From positions 1 to 30,705 of the IMG/VR virus record IMGVR_UViG_3300047359_000299: 30,705 nucleotides of DNA, one strand, 5' to 3'. The translations under genes and the position numbers were made by a program. Positions within the stretch are counted from its first letter, which is position 1; each line of letters opens with the position of its first letter. Positions 7,410 through 16,080 of the stretch are shown piece by piece. This DNA comes from a virus. The notes below the pieces were generated by a model. The model saw only the letters and a list, made by a program, of their open reading frames with translations, was not told the DNA's origin and did not search any database.

Positions 7410-8744
7410 ATGGAACTTAACTACGAATCACTGGTAGCCAAGTGGGCACCAGTACTGAACGAAGAAACTGCCGGACCGATCACTGATCAGTACCGTCGTA
7501 AAGTAACTGCTGCTGTTCTTGAATCTCAAGAGAAAGCAATGATCGCTGAAGGCGCTCAGTCACAATTCATGACTGAAACTGCTGCCAACGCTACTCCTGC
7601 TGCTGCTAACTGGGATCCAGTATTGATCTCATTAGTACGTCGTGCTATGCCTAACTTGATGGCATACGACGTTTGTGGTGTTCAACCAATGACTGGTCCT
7701 ACTGGTTTGATCTTCGCTATGAAGAGCAAGTACAAGACTACTCGTGGTGGCGCTACTTCTGGCGACGAAGCACTGTTTGGTGAAGCAATCGCTCCATTCT
7801 CTGGTGACTCTTCTGTTACTCAATCTGGCGGACCTTCTGGTCTTGACGGACTGACTGACTCTAACGGTGACTCTTCAATTGACAACGACCGTACTGGTCC
7901 AACTGTCGGTGGCGGTATGCCAACTGCTGACGCTGAAGCACTCGGAAACACTGGAAGTGACTTCGCTGAGATGGGTTTCACTATCGAGAAAGCAGCTGTT
8001 GAAGCAAAGTCTCGTGCACTGAAGGCAGAGTACACTATCGAACTTGCTCAAGACCTGAAAGCAATCCACGGTCTGGAAGCAGAAGCAGAACTTGCTAACA
8101 TCCTTTCTGTTGAAGTTCTTGCTGAAATCAACCGTGAAGTTATCCGTACTATCAACAGTCAAGCGAAGACTGGTGCCACTACTGCAAACACTGCTGTAAA
8201 CGGTATCTTCGATCTGAGCACTGACGCTGATGGTCGTTGGTCGGTTGAGAAGTTCAAGGGTCTGTTGGTTCAACTTGATCGTGAAGCAAACACTATCGCG
8301 AAGGAAACTCGTCGTGGTAAGGGTAACGTTGCTATCGTCTCTTCTGACGTTGCTACTGCTCTTGTTGCTTCTGGCATGCTTGACTACACTCCAGCAATCT
8401 CTGCTAACTTGCAGGTAGATGACACTGGTAACACCTTCGCTGGTGTACTGAACGGTCGTATGCGCATCTACATCGATCCATATGCTGTTGCTGACTATGT
8501 AACTGTTGGATACAAGGGTACTAACCCATATGACGCAGGTGTTTTCTACTGCCCATACGTACCACTGCAAATGGTTCGCGCTGTTGGCGAGAATGACTTC
8601 CAACCACGTATCGGGTTCAAGACTCGTTATGGTATGGCGTCTAACCCATTCGTTGGTGCTACTCCAGCAAATGGTCTTGCTGCTGCTAAGAGCAACCAGT
8701 ACTACCGCATCATGCGCGTTGATAACCTGATGGTATCTGCGTAA
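7410..8744 (+). CDS. 23: Major capsid protein gp23
   Basis: This HK97-fold shell protein forms the hexamers of the head. It has 444 residues, shorter than T4 gp23 (521) but similar to marine T4-like phages. Clear gp23 segments are PVLISLVRRAMPNLMAYDVCGVQPMTGPTGLIFAMKSKY, EMGFTIEKAAVEAKSRALKAEYTIELAQDLKAIHGL, NREVIRTI and FQPRIGFKTRYGMASNPF. T4 gp23 is cut by gp21 after an (L/I)xE site in its N-terminal region; IAE at residues 45-47 is a plausible equivalent, by inference. A good AAGGAG site precedes the ATG, and a strong terminator follows the gene. It closes the late structural block. Confidence 0.97.
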   Translation: MELNYESLVAKWAPVLNEETAGPITDQYRRKVTAAVLESQEKAMIAEGAQSQFMTETAANATPAAANWDPVLISLVRRAMPNLMAYDVCGVQPMTGPTGLIFAMKSKYKTTRGGATSGDEALFGEAIAPFSGDSSVTQSGGPSGLDGLTDSNGDSSIDNDRTGPTVGGGMPTADAEALGNTGSDFAEMGFTIEKAAVEAKSRALKAEYTIELAQDLKAIHGLEAEAELANILSVEVLAEINREVIRTINSQAKTGATTANTAVNGIFDLSTDADGRWSVEKFKGLLVQLDREANTIAKETRRGKGNVAIVSSDVATALVASGMLDYTPAISANLQVDDTGNTFAGVLNGRMRIYIDPYAVADYVTVGYKGTNPYDAGVFYCPYVPLQMVRAVGENDFQPRIGFKTRYGMASNPFVGATPANGLAAAKSNQYYRIMRVDNLMVSA

Positions 8745-8804
8745 TTCGATGTAAGAATCCTGCTACCTAGGATCAAAACCCAAAAATAATAATAAGGGTT
8801 TATG

Positions 8805-8831
8805 GGGCGTCTCTTGAGACGCCCTTTTTTT
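8805..8831 (+). terminator. Intrinsic terminator after gene 23
   Basis: An 8-bp GC-rich perfect stem (8805-8812 with 8817-8824, loop CTTG) is followed by seven T residues. It lies 60 bases after the major capsid stop and just before a sigma70-like promoter. It marks the boundary between the late virion block and the recombination/replication block. Confidence 0.92.
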
Positions 8832-8838
8832 ATTCCCA

Positions 8839-8867
8839 TTGTCTTTTCATCCTAAATAGAGTATAAT
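8839..8867 (+). promoter_or_regulatory. Sigma70-like promoter before the tube-like gene/uvsY/uvsW unit
   Basis: TTGTCT and TATAAT are separated by 17 bases, with AGAGG directly after the -10 box. It lies between the gene 23 terminator and the ATG at 8892. The same TTGTCT -35 box and 17-base spacer recur in the repeated cassettes at 20364, 21359 and 23709. Confidence 0.72.
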
Positions 8868-8891
8868 AGAGGCATTCCACAGGAAAGTGCA

Positions 8892-9404
8892 ATGAGTAAT
8901 AGTTTAACATCAAACATCAATCTGTTTCAACCTACCGGATTCAAGGTGACTATTGACCGCAAGAACTTCGGCAACCTCGAGTTCTTTGTTCAGTCAGTCA
9001 ACCATCCAGGCGCTTCAAACGCTGCTGTCGAGACTTCGTTCCGACGAGTCGCTGGTGTGCCAATGCCTGGGAATCAAATGCAGTATGGTGAGTTGACAAT
9101 GGAAGTTCTTCTTGACGAAGACCTGAACTCATACACAGAGATGTACAACTGGTTGCTTCGGTTGGTCAACAACGAACAAGTAACGGCACGGGACAACTTT
9201 GCTGGAAAGACTTCCACCGTCCCGACCTTTGCTGACATCCACATCACTGCACTCACTTCCCACAACAACAAGAACAAAATCTTCAAGTACATTGATTGTG
9301 TTCCTGTTTCTGTTGGTGACATACGGTTTGAGGCACAGAACCAATCAGTTGAGTACGTCACTTTCCCTGCGAGTTTTAGGTTTTCTTATTTCGACATAGT
9401 GTGA
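8892..9404 (+). CDS. Tail tube-like (gp19 family) protein
   Basis: This 170-residue protein has the layout of the T4 gp19 tube family rather than of a soluble enzyme: an N-terminal strand pair (FKVTIDRKNFGNLEFFVQSV), a loop segment (HPGASNAAVETSFRRVAGVPMPG), QYGELTMEVLLDEDLNSYTEMYNWL, and closing strands (QSVEYVTFPASFRFSYFDIV). In marine T4-like genomes a small tail protein, sometimes labelled gp3 (tail completion), occupies this place between genes 23 and uvsY. It could be a tube initiator, tube terminator or gp3 equivalent; sequence reading cannot decide. An AGGAAAG site precedes the ATG. Oddly for a virion protein, the visible promoter is sigma70-like and the nearest late block ends at a terminator upstream. 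Confidence 0.72.
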   Translation: MSNSLTSNINLFQPTGFKVTIDRKNFGNLEFFVQSVNHPGASNAAVETSFRRVAGVPMPGNQMQYGELTMEVLLDEDLNSYTEMYNWLLRLVNNEQVTARDNFAGKTSTVPTFADIHITALTSHNNKNKIFKYIDCVPVSVGDIRFEAQNQSVEYVTFPASFRFSYFDIV

Positions 9405-9411
9405 GTTTTAT

Positions 9412-9852
9412 ATGGATTTAGATGGTATCCTTGCCCAATGGGCACAGGACTGTGAGATTGGCAATAAACTTGATGACGCTTCCCGTGATACTCCCAAGTT
9501 GCACGCCAAATACCTTGGTTACCACACCCAAGCAAAACTGCTCCTGAGTCGAGCAGAAAACAAACAACAGATTCTCCTCAAGAGCAAGTTCCTCTGGTAC
9601 AACGGCAAAATGTCTGAAGAGGAAGTCAAGGCGCTCGGTTGGGATCCTGACCCCTTTGATGGGTTGAAGGTCATGAAAGGTGATATGTCGTATTACTATG
9701 ACAGTGATCCAGAGATCCAGCAAAGCGAGTCGAAGATTGTGTACTATAAGACAATGGTAGACACCCTTCGAGAGATTATAGATAATCTAAAATGGAGACA
9801 CCAAACGATTGCAAACGTAATCCGATGGCGTCAATTTGAAGCAGGATCATAA
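9412..9852 (+). CDS. uvsY: UvsY recombination mediator
   Basis: UvsY helps load the UvsX recombinase onto single-stranded DNA covered by gp32, in recombination-dependent replication and repair. The 146-residue product compares with 137 in T4. It has the family pattern: an N-terminal helical part (DLDGILAQWAQDCEIGNKL), a long middle helix with LLLSRAENKQQILLKSKFLWY, and a C-terminal helix ending RWRQFEAGS, which matches the RAFEAGK end of T4 UvsY. The location directly upstream of uvsW supports the call. UvsX itself is not in this window. No strong ribosome binding site is visible before the ATG, so coupling to the upstream gene (7 bases away) is likely. Confidence 0.9.
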   Translation: MDLDGILAQWAQDCEIGNKLDDASRDTPKLHAKYLGYHTQAKLLLSRAENKQQILLKSKFLWYNGKMSEEEVKALGWDPDPFDGLKVMKGDMSYYYDSDPEIQQSESKIVYYKTMVDTLREIIDNLKWRHQTIANVIRWRQFEAGS

Positions 9853-9875
9853 CACAAAGGTTTATAAACTGAGTA

Positions 9876-11339
9876 ATGGCAACTCTTACTGTCCAACTCC
9901 AGAACCACTCTATGATGGCAGTTTTATGCGAGCCAGGTGTTCGGCATGAACTTTCCGAGTACTTCTCGTTCATGGTCCCTGGAGCAAAGTTTATGCCTGC
10001 GTTCAAGCGCAAGCAGTGGGACGGTAAGATTCGCTTATTCAATAACCTGACTTGCGAGTTAAACGTAGGTCTGTACACCAAACTATGTAAGTTTGCTTCT
10101 GACCGCCACTACCACCTTCAATTAAAGCATAGTCCTTATGGACTCCCCAACGACCGCAACAAGGTGGATCATCAGAATTTGGTTTCTTCCCAAGCACTGT
10201 GGAAGATGCCTTTCGCTCCCCGCGACTACCAGTATGACGCAATCACCCATGGTATAGAGCGGAAGCGTTGTCTCCTGCTCTCTCCAACGGGTTCTGGTAA
10301 GTCGTTCATCATCTATAACCTTATGCGTTGGTACCTCGAGAACAACGATAAGGCAGTGCTCGTTGTGGTTCCGACCACATCCCTTGTAGAGCAAATGTAC
10401 AAGGACTTCTCCGACTATGGTATGGACGTAGAGGAAGAAGTACACAAGATCTACTCAGGTAAAGACAAGAAGACCAGCAAGAGAGTTATCGTAACCACTT
10501 GGCAGTCAGTGTATCGACTCGGAGCAGACTGGTTCGAGGCGTTCGGTTGTGTGTTCGGAGACGAATGCCACTTGTTCAAGGCAAAGTCCTTGTCTACTAT
10601 GATGAACAAGTGTTCCGAGGCAGAGTATCGTTTCGGTACCACTGGTACACTGGACGGGACACAAGTGAACAAACTGGTACTTGAGGGACTATTCGGTCCA
10701 ACCAAGCGTGTGACGTTTACTCGCGACCTACAGGACAAGGGTACGCTCGCTAAATTGAAGATAGACATGTTAATGCTTGACTATCCGAAGGAAGTGCGTA
10801 GAATTAACAAAGGTCGGACATATCAAGAAGAAGTAGACTTCCTCGTCGGACACGAACCAAGAAACAAGTTGATACGTAACATTTCGTTGACACAACAGGG
10901 CAACACGCTGGTGCTGTATCAGTATGTTGAGAAACACGGGGAAGTGCTATATAAGATGATCAAGGAGAAGCACGATCAAGTCTTCTATGTTCATGGTGGC
11001 ACTGACGTTACAGACCGCGAAGCGATTCGTGGTATAGTAGAGGGATCTAATGGCGCAATTATCGTTGCTAGTCTTGGGACATTCAGTACTGGCATTAACA
11101 TCCGCAATCTTCACAATATCGTTTTTGCTTCACCTTCGAAGTCTCAAGTCAAGGTTCTTCAGTCCATCGGAAGAGGACTGAGGAAAGCAGATAACGGGCA
11201 AGATACAAAGTTGTACGATCTGTCTGACGATCTAACTTATTCGGATGAAAAGAACTTCACCCTTAAACACGCAGAAGAGAGGGTCAAGATGTACAACAGA
11301 GAAAAATTCGATTTTGAATTACACAAGGTGCACATATGA
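9876..11339 (+). CDS. uvsW: UvsW DNA/RNA helicase
   Basis: This superfamily 2 helicase resolves branched recombination intermediates and R-loops and, in T4, helps shut off origin-dependent initiation. It has 487 residues (T4 503). The N-terminal accessory domain has FMPAFKRKQWDGKIRLFNNL, typical of UvsW. The helicase core follows: Q-like APRDYQYDAI, Walker A SPTGSGKS at residues 136-143, VVVPTTSLVEQM, DECH box at 229-232, GTTGTLDG motif III, a second RecA domain with YVHGGTDVTDRE, and motif VI SIGRGLRKADNG. Its end overlaps the next gene by the ATGA at 11336-11339. Confidence 0.96.
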   Translation: MATLTVQLQNHSMMAVLCEPGVRHELSEYFSFMVPGAKFMPAFKRKQWDGKIRLFNNLTCELNVGLYTKLCKFASDRHYHLQLKHSPYGLPNDRNKVDHQNLVSSQALWKMPFAPRDYQYDAITHGIERKRCLLLSPTGSGKSFIIYNLMRWYLENNDKAVLVVVPTTSLVEQMYKDFSDYGMDVEEEVHKIYSGKDKKTSKRVIVTTWQSVYRLGADWFEAFGCVFGDECHLFKAKSLSTMMNKCSEAEYRFGTTGTLDGTQVNKLVLEGLFGPTKRVTFTRDLQDKGTLAKLKIDMLMLDYPKEVRRINKGRTYQEEVDFLVGHEPRNKLIRNISLTQQGNTLVLYQYVEKHGEVLYKMIKEKHDQVFYVHGGTDVTDREAIRGIVEGSNGAIIVASLGTFSTGINIRNLHNIVFASPSKSQVKVLQSIGRGLRKADNGQDTKLYDLSDDLTYSDEKNFTLKHAEERVKMYNREKFDFELHKVHI

Positions 11340-11728
11340 ACATCGATCAAGATAAAATAGTACAGGTCAAGATAGTCACCGGACAGGAATTGCTGGCAGT
11401 CACTGTCGAGCAAGATGAAGAATCTTTCATCTGTAGTCACGTGCTCGATATGGTACCAGCAGAGTATGACGACGAAGACGAAATTCGTACATACTACATT
11501 CTCCGTCCGTTCCAATCATATTCAGATAATATGGAAAACATTATCTCAATAAACCCATTGACAGTAGTTGCAATATCTTCTCCTTCTGCCAAGGTTGTTG
11601 AGCAATATGTCTCTTCCCTTGAGACTATACAAGAAATGTTGGGCGCTTCCGAGGAAATAAGTGCAACTGGCGTTGAGGGTAATGTCCTCTCTTTCCCACC
11701 AAACAAGAAGTTGTTGACAGAAGACTAA
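11336..11728 (+). CDS. Small acidic protein, possible Sm/SH3-barrel fold, function unknown
   Basis: This 130-residue acidic protein overlaps the end of uvsW by four bases, so it is translated together with it. The N-terminal part (VQVKIVTGQELLAVTVEQDEESFICSH, then LDMVPAEYD) alternates strands in the way of Sm-like or SH3-like small barrels, which often show an 'L..G.E....V' pattern. The C-terminal part is a helix (AKVVEQYVSSLETIQEMLG) with a low-complexity tail. Similar proteins sit between uvsW and gene 55 in marine T4-like phages. No function can be assigned; the barrel idea is an inference from the residue pattern. The promoter for gene 55 lies inside its last codons. Confidence 0.72.
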   Translation: MNIDQDKIVQVKIVTGQELLAVTVEQDEESFICSHVLDMVPAEYDDEDEIRTYYILRPFQSYSDNMENIISINPLTVVAISSPSAKVVEQYVSSLETIQEMLGASEEISATGVEGNVLSFPPNKKLLTED

Positions 11729-11742
11729 AATTATAGTAGAAT
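11714..11742 (+). promoter_or_regulatory. Sigma70 consensus promoter for gene 55
   Basis: A perfect TTGACA is followed after 17 bases by TAGAAT and then AGAGTC. It lies over the end of the preceding gene and 25 bases before the ATG of the late sigma gene. This means early or middle expression of the late regulator by host-type RNA polymerase. Confidence 0.82.
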
Positions 11743-11767
11743 AGAGTCTTCTATTCGAGGATGTATT

Positions 11768-12355
11768 ATGAAACCAAGTGAACGACCACATTATGTCAAC
11801 AACGCTGAGTTCTCTCAAGCAGTTGTGGACTATGTCCAGACCGTGCGGGATGCTAAGGCAGATGATAAACCTGCCCCTATGATGCCGCGATATGTCGCCG
11901 AGTGTTTCTTGAAGATTGCCGAAGGGTTGTCTCACAAGTCTAACTTCGTGCGGTACACATACCGTGAAGAGATGGTGATGGATGCCGTTGAGAACTGCCT
12001 CCGAGCAGTTCAAAACTATGACATCGACGCAGCAACTCGTAAAGGTAAACCAAATGCTTTCGGGTACTTCACTCAGATCTCTTGGTATGCGTTTCTCCGA
12101 CGTATCCAGAAAGAGAAGAAGCAGCAGGACGTGAAGTTGAAGTTCCTCGCTGAGTCTGGTCTTGAAGAGTTCATGGTTGACCCCAATGAAGACCCGCAAG
12201 TTGCAAAGGCAGTACAGTCCTTTGTAGATAACCTCCGTCGTCGTATTGATGATGTCAAAGACAAAGATACTAAAATCAAAGAATATAAAAAGAAACTCGG
12301 TAACAAGCGCACTGTGCGCGCAGACTCTGACCTTTCTGGATTCTTTGAGGAATAG
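11768..12355 (+). CDS. 55: Late sigma factor gp55
   Basis: This sigma70-family factor redirects host RNA polymerase to TATAAATA late promoters and is activated by the gp45 sliding clamp. It has 195 residues (T4 185). The YVNNAEFSQAVVDY start, IAEGLSHKSNFVRYTYREEMVMDAVENCLRAVQNYD (the conserved sigma region 2 equivalent) and KPNAFGYFTQISWYAFLRRIQKEKK closely follow T4 gp55. The C-terminus ends SDLSGFFEE, a hydrophobic-acidic tail of the type by which T4 gp55 holds the clamp. It has its own promoter and an ATG after AGGAT. The late promoters at 943, 5471 and 30268 are its likely targets. The next gene follows after 3 bases. Confidence 0.95.
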   Translation: MKPSERPHYVNNAEFSQAVVDYVQTVRDAKADDKPAPMMPRYVAECFLKIAEGLSHKSNFVRYTYREEMVMDAVENCLRAVQNYDIDAATRKGKPNAFGYFTQISWYAFLRRIQKEKKQQDVKLKFLAESGLEEFMVDPNEDPQVAKAVQSFVDNLRRRIDDVKDKDTKIKEYKKKLGNKRTVRADSDLSGFFEE

Positions 12356-12358
12356 ACA

Positions 12359-13420
12359 TTGAAGATTGCACTACTGAACGATACCCATTGTGGTATTCGT
12401 AATTCGTCCGACATATTCATCGATTACCAAGAACGCTTCTACAACGAAGTGTTCTTCCCTTACTTAAACGATCATGGTATCAAGAACATCGTCCACTTGG
12501 GTGATTACTATGAACACCGTCGGTACATTAACTTCAAGGCACTGAACAGCAATCGTAAAGTGTTCCTTGAGCGTCTACGTTCTGATGGTATCTCCATGGA
12601 CATTATCCCTGGGAATCACGATACATATTTTAAGAACACAAACGAACTCAACTCGTTGAAAGAACTGCTTGGTCACTACATGAATGAAGTGAACATCGTC
12701 ATGGAACCAAGCATCCTCGACTATGATGGTTTGAAGTTGGGTCTTGTTCCTTGGATATGTCAAGACAACGAGCAAGAGGTTAATGACTTCCTTGTCAACT
12801 GTAAGGCAGATGTCATAGGCGGTCACTTCGAATTGAACGGGTTTGACATGTTGCGTGGTGTACCTTGTACTCACGGTATGTCTACAGAAAACCTACGTCG
12901 TTTCGAACTTGTACTCTCTGGACACTACCACGTGAAGTCGAACCAAGAGAATATTCACTATCTCGGTTCTCAGATGGAGTTCTTCTGGAACGATGCGCAC
13001 GATGATAAGTTCTTCCACATACTCGATACAGAGACACGGGAACTGTTACCTGTACATAATCCTCTGACTCTGTTCCAGAAAGTGTACTATGATGACACGA
13101 AGAATGACTATAGCGAGTTTGACACTTCTGTCTTTGATAAGAAGTTTGTGAAGGTAGTTGTGATCAACAAGTCTGACACGTTCACCTTCGACCGTTTCTT
13201 GGACCGCATTCAACAACGTGACATCTATGACCTAAAGATACAAGAGGACTTCTCTGAGTTCACTGGCGAGAATGTGAATGACGATGGACTGGAAATCGAG
13301 GACACCTCTACCCTTCTTGGTGCATACATTGATAACGTAGAGACTCTGTTGGACAAAGAAAGAATAAAGAATGAAGTTCTTGACTTGATGACTGAAGCAC
13401 AGACATTGGAGGTCATGTGA
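12359..13420 (+). CDS. 47: Recombination endonuclease subunit gp47 (Mre11-like)
   Basis: This metallophosphoesterase subunit of the gp46/gp47 complex resects DNA ends for recombination-dependent replication and takes part in host DNA breakdown. It has 353 residues (T4 339). Calcineurin-like metal-binding motifs appear in order: NDTH (Asp8, His10), HLGDYYEHR (Asp49), IPGNHDTY (Asn86-His87), GGHFE (His156) and SGHYH (His189, His191). The start is TTG at 12359, supported by AGGAA six bases upstream and by the exact MKIALLNDTH beginning, as in T4 MKILNLGDWH. It is 3 bases from gene 55 and overlaps the glutaredoxin gene at its 3' end. Confidence 0.95.
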   Translation: MKIALLNDTHCGIRNSSDIFIDYQERFYNEVFFPYLNDHGIKNIVHLGDYYEHRRYINFKALNSNRKVFLERLRSDGISMDIIPGNHDTYFKNTNELNSLKELLGHYMNEVNIVMEPSILDYDGLKLGLVPWICQDNEQEVNDFLVNCKADVIGGHFELNGFDMLRGVPCTHGMSTENLRRFELVLSGHYHVKSNQENIHYLGSQMEFFWNDAHDDKFFHILDTETRELLPVHNPLTLFQKVYYDDTKNDYSEFDTSVFDKKFVKVVVINKSDTFTFDRFLDRIQQRDIYDLKIQEDFSEFTGENVNDDGLEIEDTSTLLGAYIDNVETLLDKERIKNEVLDLMTEAQTLEVM

Positions 13421-13650
13421 TGGGGTTGATAACCATTTATAGTATACCAAACTGTGGTTATTGTATGAAGGCAAAGTCTGTTGCAATAGAACTGGACAAT
13501 CACAACAAGAACTTGGTTGATTGTAATGACCCAGATGCTGATATCAGCAGGGTCAAGCATTCACATACCTTCCCTCAGATTTGGGTCGACGATACCTTCC
13601 TTGGCGGGTACACTGAGTTTGTACAGTGGATACAGGATGAATCATTGTGA
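13420..13650 (+). CDS. Glutaredoxin
   Basis: This is a small thiol-disulfide oxidoreductase, probably serving the phage ribonucleotide reductase or other thiol enzymes, though the substrate is not shown by the sequence. The 76-residue product begins LITIYSIPNCGYCMKAK, with a CGYC active site after the first strand, and has the HTFPQIWVDDTFLGGYTEF segment containing the cis-proline and the GG turn that bind glutathione in glutaredoxins. ATG 13420 stands seven bases from a GGAGG site; a GTG at 13417 is an alternative start. It overlaps gene 47 upstream and gene 46 downstream, so it is locked into the recombination operon between the two subunits of one complex. Confidence 0.88.
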   Translation: MGLITIYSIPNCGYCMKAKSVAIELDNHNKNLVDCNDPDADISRVKHSHTFPQIWVDDTFLGGYTEFVQWIQDESL

Positions 13651-15362
13651 TTAAGTTTAATATAATTCGATATAAGAACTTTCTCTCCACTGGAGACAAT
13701 TGGACAGAGATTGCATTGAATAAATGTAACCATACGCTGATTGTTGGGCAGAATGGTGCTGGTAAGTCCACTATGCTTGACGCCATCTCCTATGGGTTGT
13801 TTGGTAGGTCTCACCGTAATATCAAAAAGGCGCAGTTAATCAACTCCATTAACAACAAAGGCATGCGGGTAGAAGTTGAGTTCGATATTGGTGCCAAATC
13901 ATACAAAGTTGTTCGTGGACTGAAACCTGTTAAGTTCGAGATCTATGTTGACGGTAATATGATCAACCAGAACTCACATAACAAAGAGTACCAGAAAGTC
14001 CTCGAGCAAAACATACTGAAGTTGAATCACAAGACATTCCACCAAGTGGTTGTACTCGGTTCTTCTTCCTTCATCCCGTTCATGCAATTGTCTGCTGTGA
14101 ACCGAAGGGACGTGATCGAAGACCTACTGGATATCGGTGTGTTCTCCAAGATGAACACTATCCTCAAAGAACGCAACTCTGTTCTACGAGAGAAGATCAA
14201 CCAGATATACCACTCAATTGAAATCAATGAGACAAAGACTGAGGCGCAGAAGAAGTACATCCGCGATATGTCTAACATGAACTCCGTTGCCAAGAAACAG
14301 AAAGAGGAGAACATCGAAGAGGCAATGCGTGAAGTCGAGAGACTCGTGAAAGAGAACGCTGAATGTCAGACTCTGGCGTCGGAGATCAGTGAAGAGATTA
14401 CCCCGAAGTTCAAAGAGGCAAACGAGATGCTCGCACAGTTGACCTCGTATGAATCTGAATTCAAAACCAAAATAAAAACTCTTGTGAAGGACACAAAGTT
14501 CTATGAGAACAACGACCACTGCCCGACGTGCGACCAAGACATCGGCGAAGAACTCAAGGAAAGTAAACTCGCCGAAGCAAGGAAGAAGGCATCAGAGTTA
14601 CAATCTGGTGGTGTTAAGGTGCAATCTGAACGAGTCAAAGTCACAGAAACTCTCGAAGAATTGAACCAAAGACAACTGGTTGTTCAAGAGAATCTACAAA
14701 AAGTTCAAGTCAATATACAGACCATACAAACCCACAACTCCAATGCTGATAAGGCGAGAACAGAGATAGAGAATCTCTCTGACTCTCATTCTGACTTGTC
14801 CAAGGCGAACGATGAGTTCGATGTACTGACCAAGGAATATCACGCACTGATCGATAGTCGTAACAGTATGACAGACCAATCCGCGTACAACTCTGTTGTC
14901 TCTGAGATGTTGAAGGATACTGGTATCAAGACCAAGGTGATCAAGCAGTACCTGCCTGTCATCAATAAGATGGTCAATCAGTACCTGTCTATCCTTGACT
15001 TCTACGTGCACTTTGATCTTGATGAGAAGTTCGAAGAGACTATCCGTTCGCGTCACCGTGACTCGTTCTCGTATGACTCTTTCTCTGAAGGCGAGAAGCA
15101 GCGCATTGACTTGGCGCTTCTGTTCTCTTGGAGACAAGTTGCCAAGATGAAGAACTCTATCAGCACCAACCTGTTGATCCTAGACGAGACTTTCGACTCT
15201 TCTCTGGACGAAGCAGGGATTGATAACCTGATGAAGATTATCCACACCCTCGGCGACGACACAAACGTGTTCATTATCTCTCACAAAGGCGAGATGCTGG
15301 ATGGTAAGTTCGAGTCCAAGATCGAGTTCGTCAAGAAGAAGAACTTCTCTACTATAAAATGA
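13647..15362 (+). CDS. 46: Recombination endonuclease subunit gp46 (Rad50-like)
   Basis: This SMC-type ATPase partner of gp47 has 571 residues (T4 560). Walker A GQNGAGKS is at residues 34-41, followed by KKAQLINSINNKG and VVVLGSSSFIPFMQLSAVNRRDVIEDLL, close to T4. The coiled-coil arms are interrupted by a zinc hook CPTC at 292-295. The C-terminal lobe has the signature SFSEGEKQRIDLALLF near residue 478 and Walker B NLLILDETFDSSLDEAG near 508. The start is GTG 13647, overlapping the glutaredoxin stop. Its TGA overlaps the ATG of the next gene. Confidence 0.96.
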   Translation: MIKFNIIRYKNFLSTGDNWTEIALNKCNHTLIVGQNGAGKSTMLDAISYGLFGRSHRNIKKAQLINSINNKGMRVEVEFDIGAKSYKVVRGLKPVKFEIYVDGNMINQNSHNKEYQKVLEQNILKLNHKTFHQVVVLGSSSFIPFMQLSAVNRRDVIEDLLDIGVFSKMNTILKERNSVLREKINQIYHSIEINETKTEAQKKYIRDMSNMNSVAKKQKEENIEEAMREVERLVKENAECQTLASEISEEITPKFKEANEMLAQLTSYESEFKTKIKTLVKDTKFYENNDHCPTCDQDIGEELKESKLAEARKKASELQSGGVKVQSERVKVTETLEELNQRQLVVQENLQKVQVNIQTIQTHNSNADKARTEIENLSDSHSDLSKANDEFDVLTKEYHALIDSRNSMTDQSAYNSVVSEMLKDTGIKTKVIKQYLPVINKMVNQYLSILDFYVHFDLDEKFEETIRSRHRDSFSYDSFSEGEKQRIDLALLFSWRQVAKMKNSISTNLLILDETFDSSLDEAGIDNLMKIIHTLGDDTNVFIISHKGEMLDGKFESKIEFVKKKNFSTIK

Positions 15363-15892
15363 CACAAGTCGTAGAACATTTTGTCGCCCAACCTGTCTGT
15401 GATCACCACAGTGATCGGATGGACGCGCACAAGAATTGCCCCGAAGTTGATATGGAAGATCTTCAGGCAGTTGGGGCATGGTCTTGGTATGGTCTACACT
15501 GGGACTTGCTCGAAGACTGTTGCGACAAGATGTCTGAACTGACTGGGTTGGACCTCCTTCCCTCTTATGATTACAGTCGCATCTACTCGACTGGTCATGT
15601 TCTCGTGCCACACAAAGACAGACCTTCGTGTGATGTTTCTGTCACTGTCAACCTCAAGAACGTGGGTCCAAAATGGGAGTTCTTTTGGACTGGTGGTTCT
15701 TTCGCAATGGACGAAGGCGATGCTGTTATCTATCGAGGTCCATTGATTCAGCATTGGCGCGAAGAGAACCCCGCTGACTTCACCTATCAGGTTTTTCTGC
15801 ATTATGTGGACGCTAATGGTCCACACGCAGATCGAGCAAACGAGTACATGGACGACCGCCACCGATCGTCGGTCGCATACAAGGGCAACTAA
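15359..15892 (+). CDS. 2OG-Fe(II) oxygenase, small stand-alone type
   Basis: This is a 177-residue double-stranded beta-helix oxygenase using iron and 2-oxoglutarate. The metal ligands visible are HKD (His85, Asp87) within SRIYSTGHVLVPHKDRPSCDVSVTVNL and a distal His132 in GDAVIYRGPLIQHWRE, followed by YQVFLHYVD. Proteins of this pattern are common in marine T4-like phages and are usually labelled prolyl hydroxylase-like, but no substrate is known from sequence. It overlaps gene 46 (ATGA at 15359-15362) and the next small gene by one base. It belongs to a different subfamily from the TET/JBP-like enzyme 216 bases downstream. A nucleobase, nucleotide or protein substrate are all possible. Confidence 0.85.
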   Translation: MTQVVEHFVAQPVCDHHSDRMDAHKNCPEVDMEDLQAVGAWSWYGLHWDLLEDCCDKMSELTGLDLLPSYDYSRIYSTGHVLVPHKDRPSCDVSVTVNLKNVGPKWEFFWTGGSFAMDEGDAVIYRGPLIQHWREENPADFTYQVFLHYVDANGPHADRANEYMDDRHRSSVAYKGN

Positions 15893-16080
15893 TGTATACA
15901 CCAAAGAAGAAGAGTTATCCCGATCTACGTTCCCTGCATGCTGAGATGCTTTCAGCGAAACCCAAACAAAAGGTGTTGTCTTTCGATGGGATCAAGATAG
16001 TGACCAAGAAGGCAGAGTATACCATGTATGATGGAGAAGTTTATATAAAGGACTTGACATCAAAGTCTACATCAGTATAA
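15892..16080 (+). CDS. Small basic protein, unknown function
   Basis: The product has 62 residues and is lysine-rich at both ends (MYTPKKKSYPDLRSLHAEML...), with a short strand pair (VLSFDGIKIVTKKAEYTMYDGEVYIKDL). No family is recognised. The start overlaps the upstream oxygenase stop by one base (TAATG), so it is part of that transcription unit. The promoter of the modification operon lies in its last codons and stop region, 16054-16081. Confidence 0.6.
   Translation: MYTPKKKSYPDLRSLHAEMLSAKPKQKVLSFDGIKIVTKKAEYTMYDGEVYIKDLTSKSTSV

Noticed and set aside
7404-7411. TATAAATG at the start of the major capsid gene as a late promoter
   Set aside because: It overlaps the start codon itself, so a transcript would begin inside the gene.
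7875-8603. 242-codon minus-strand ORF inside the major capsid gene
   Set aside because: It is the antisense shadow of gene 23; the conserved protein is on the + strand and the antisense product has no protein-like character.
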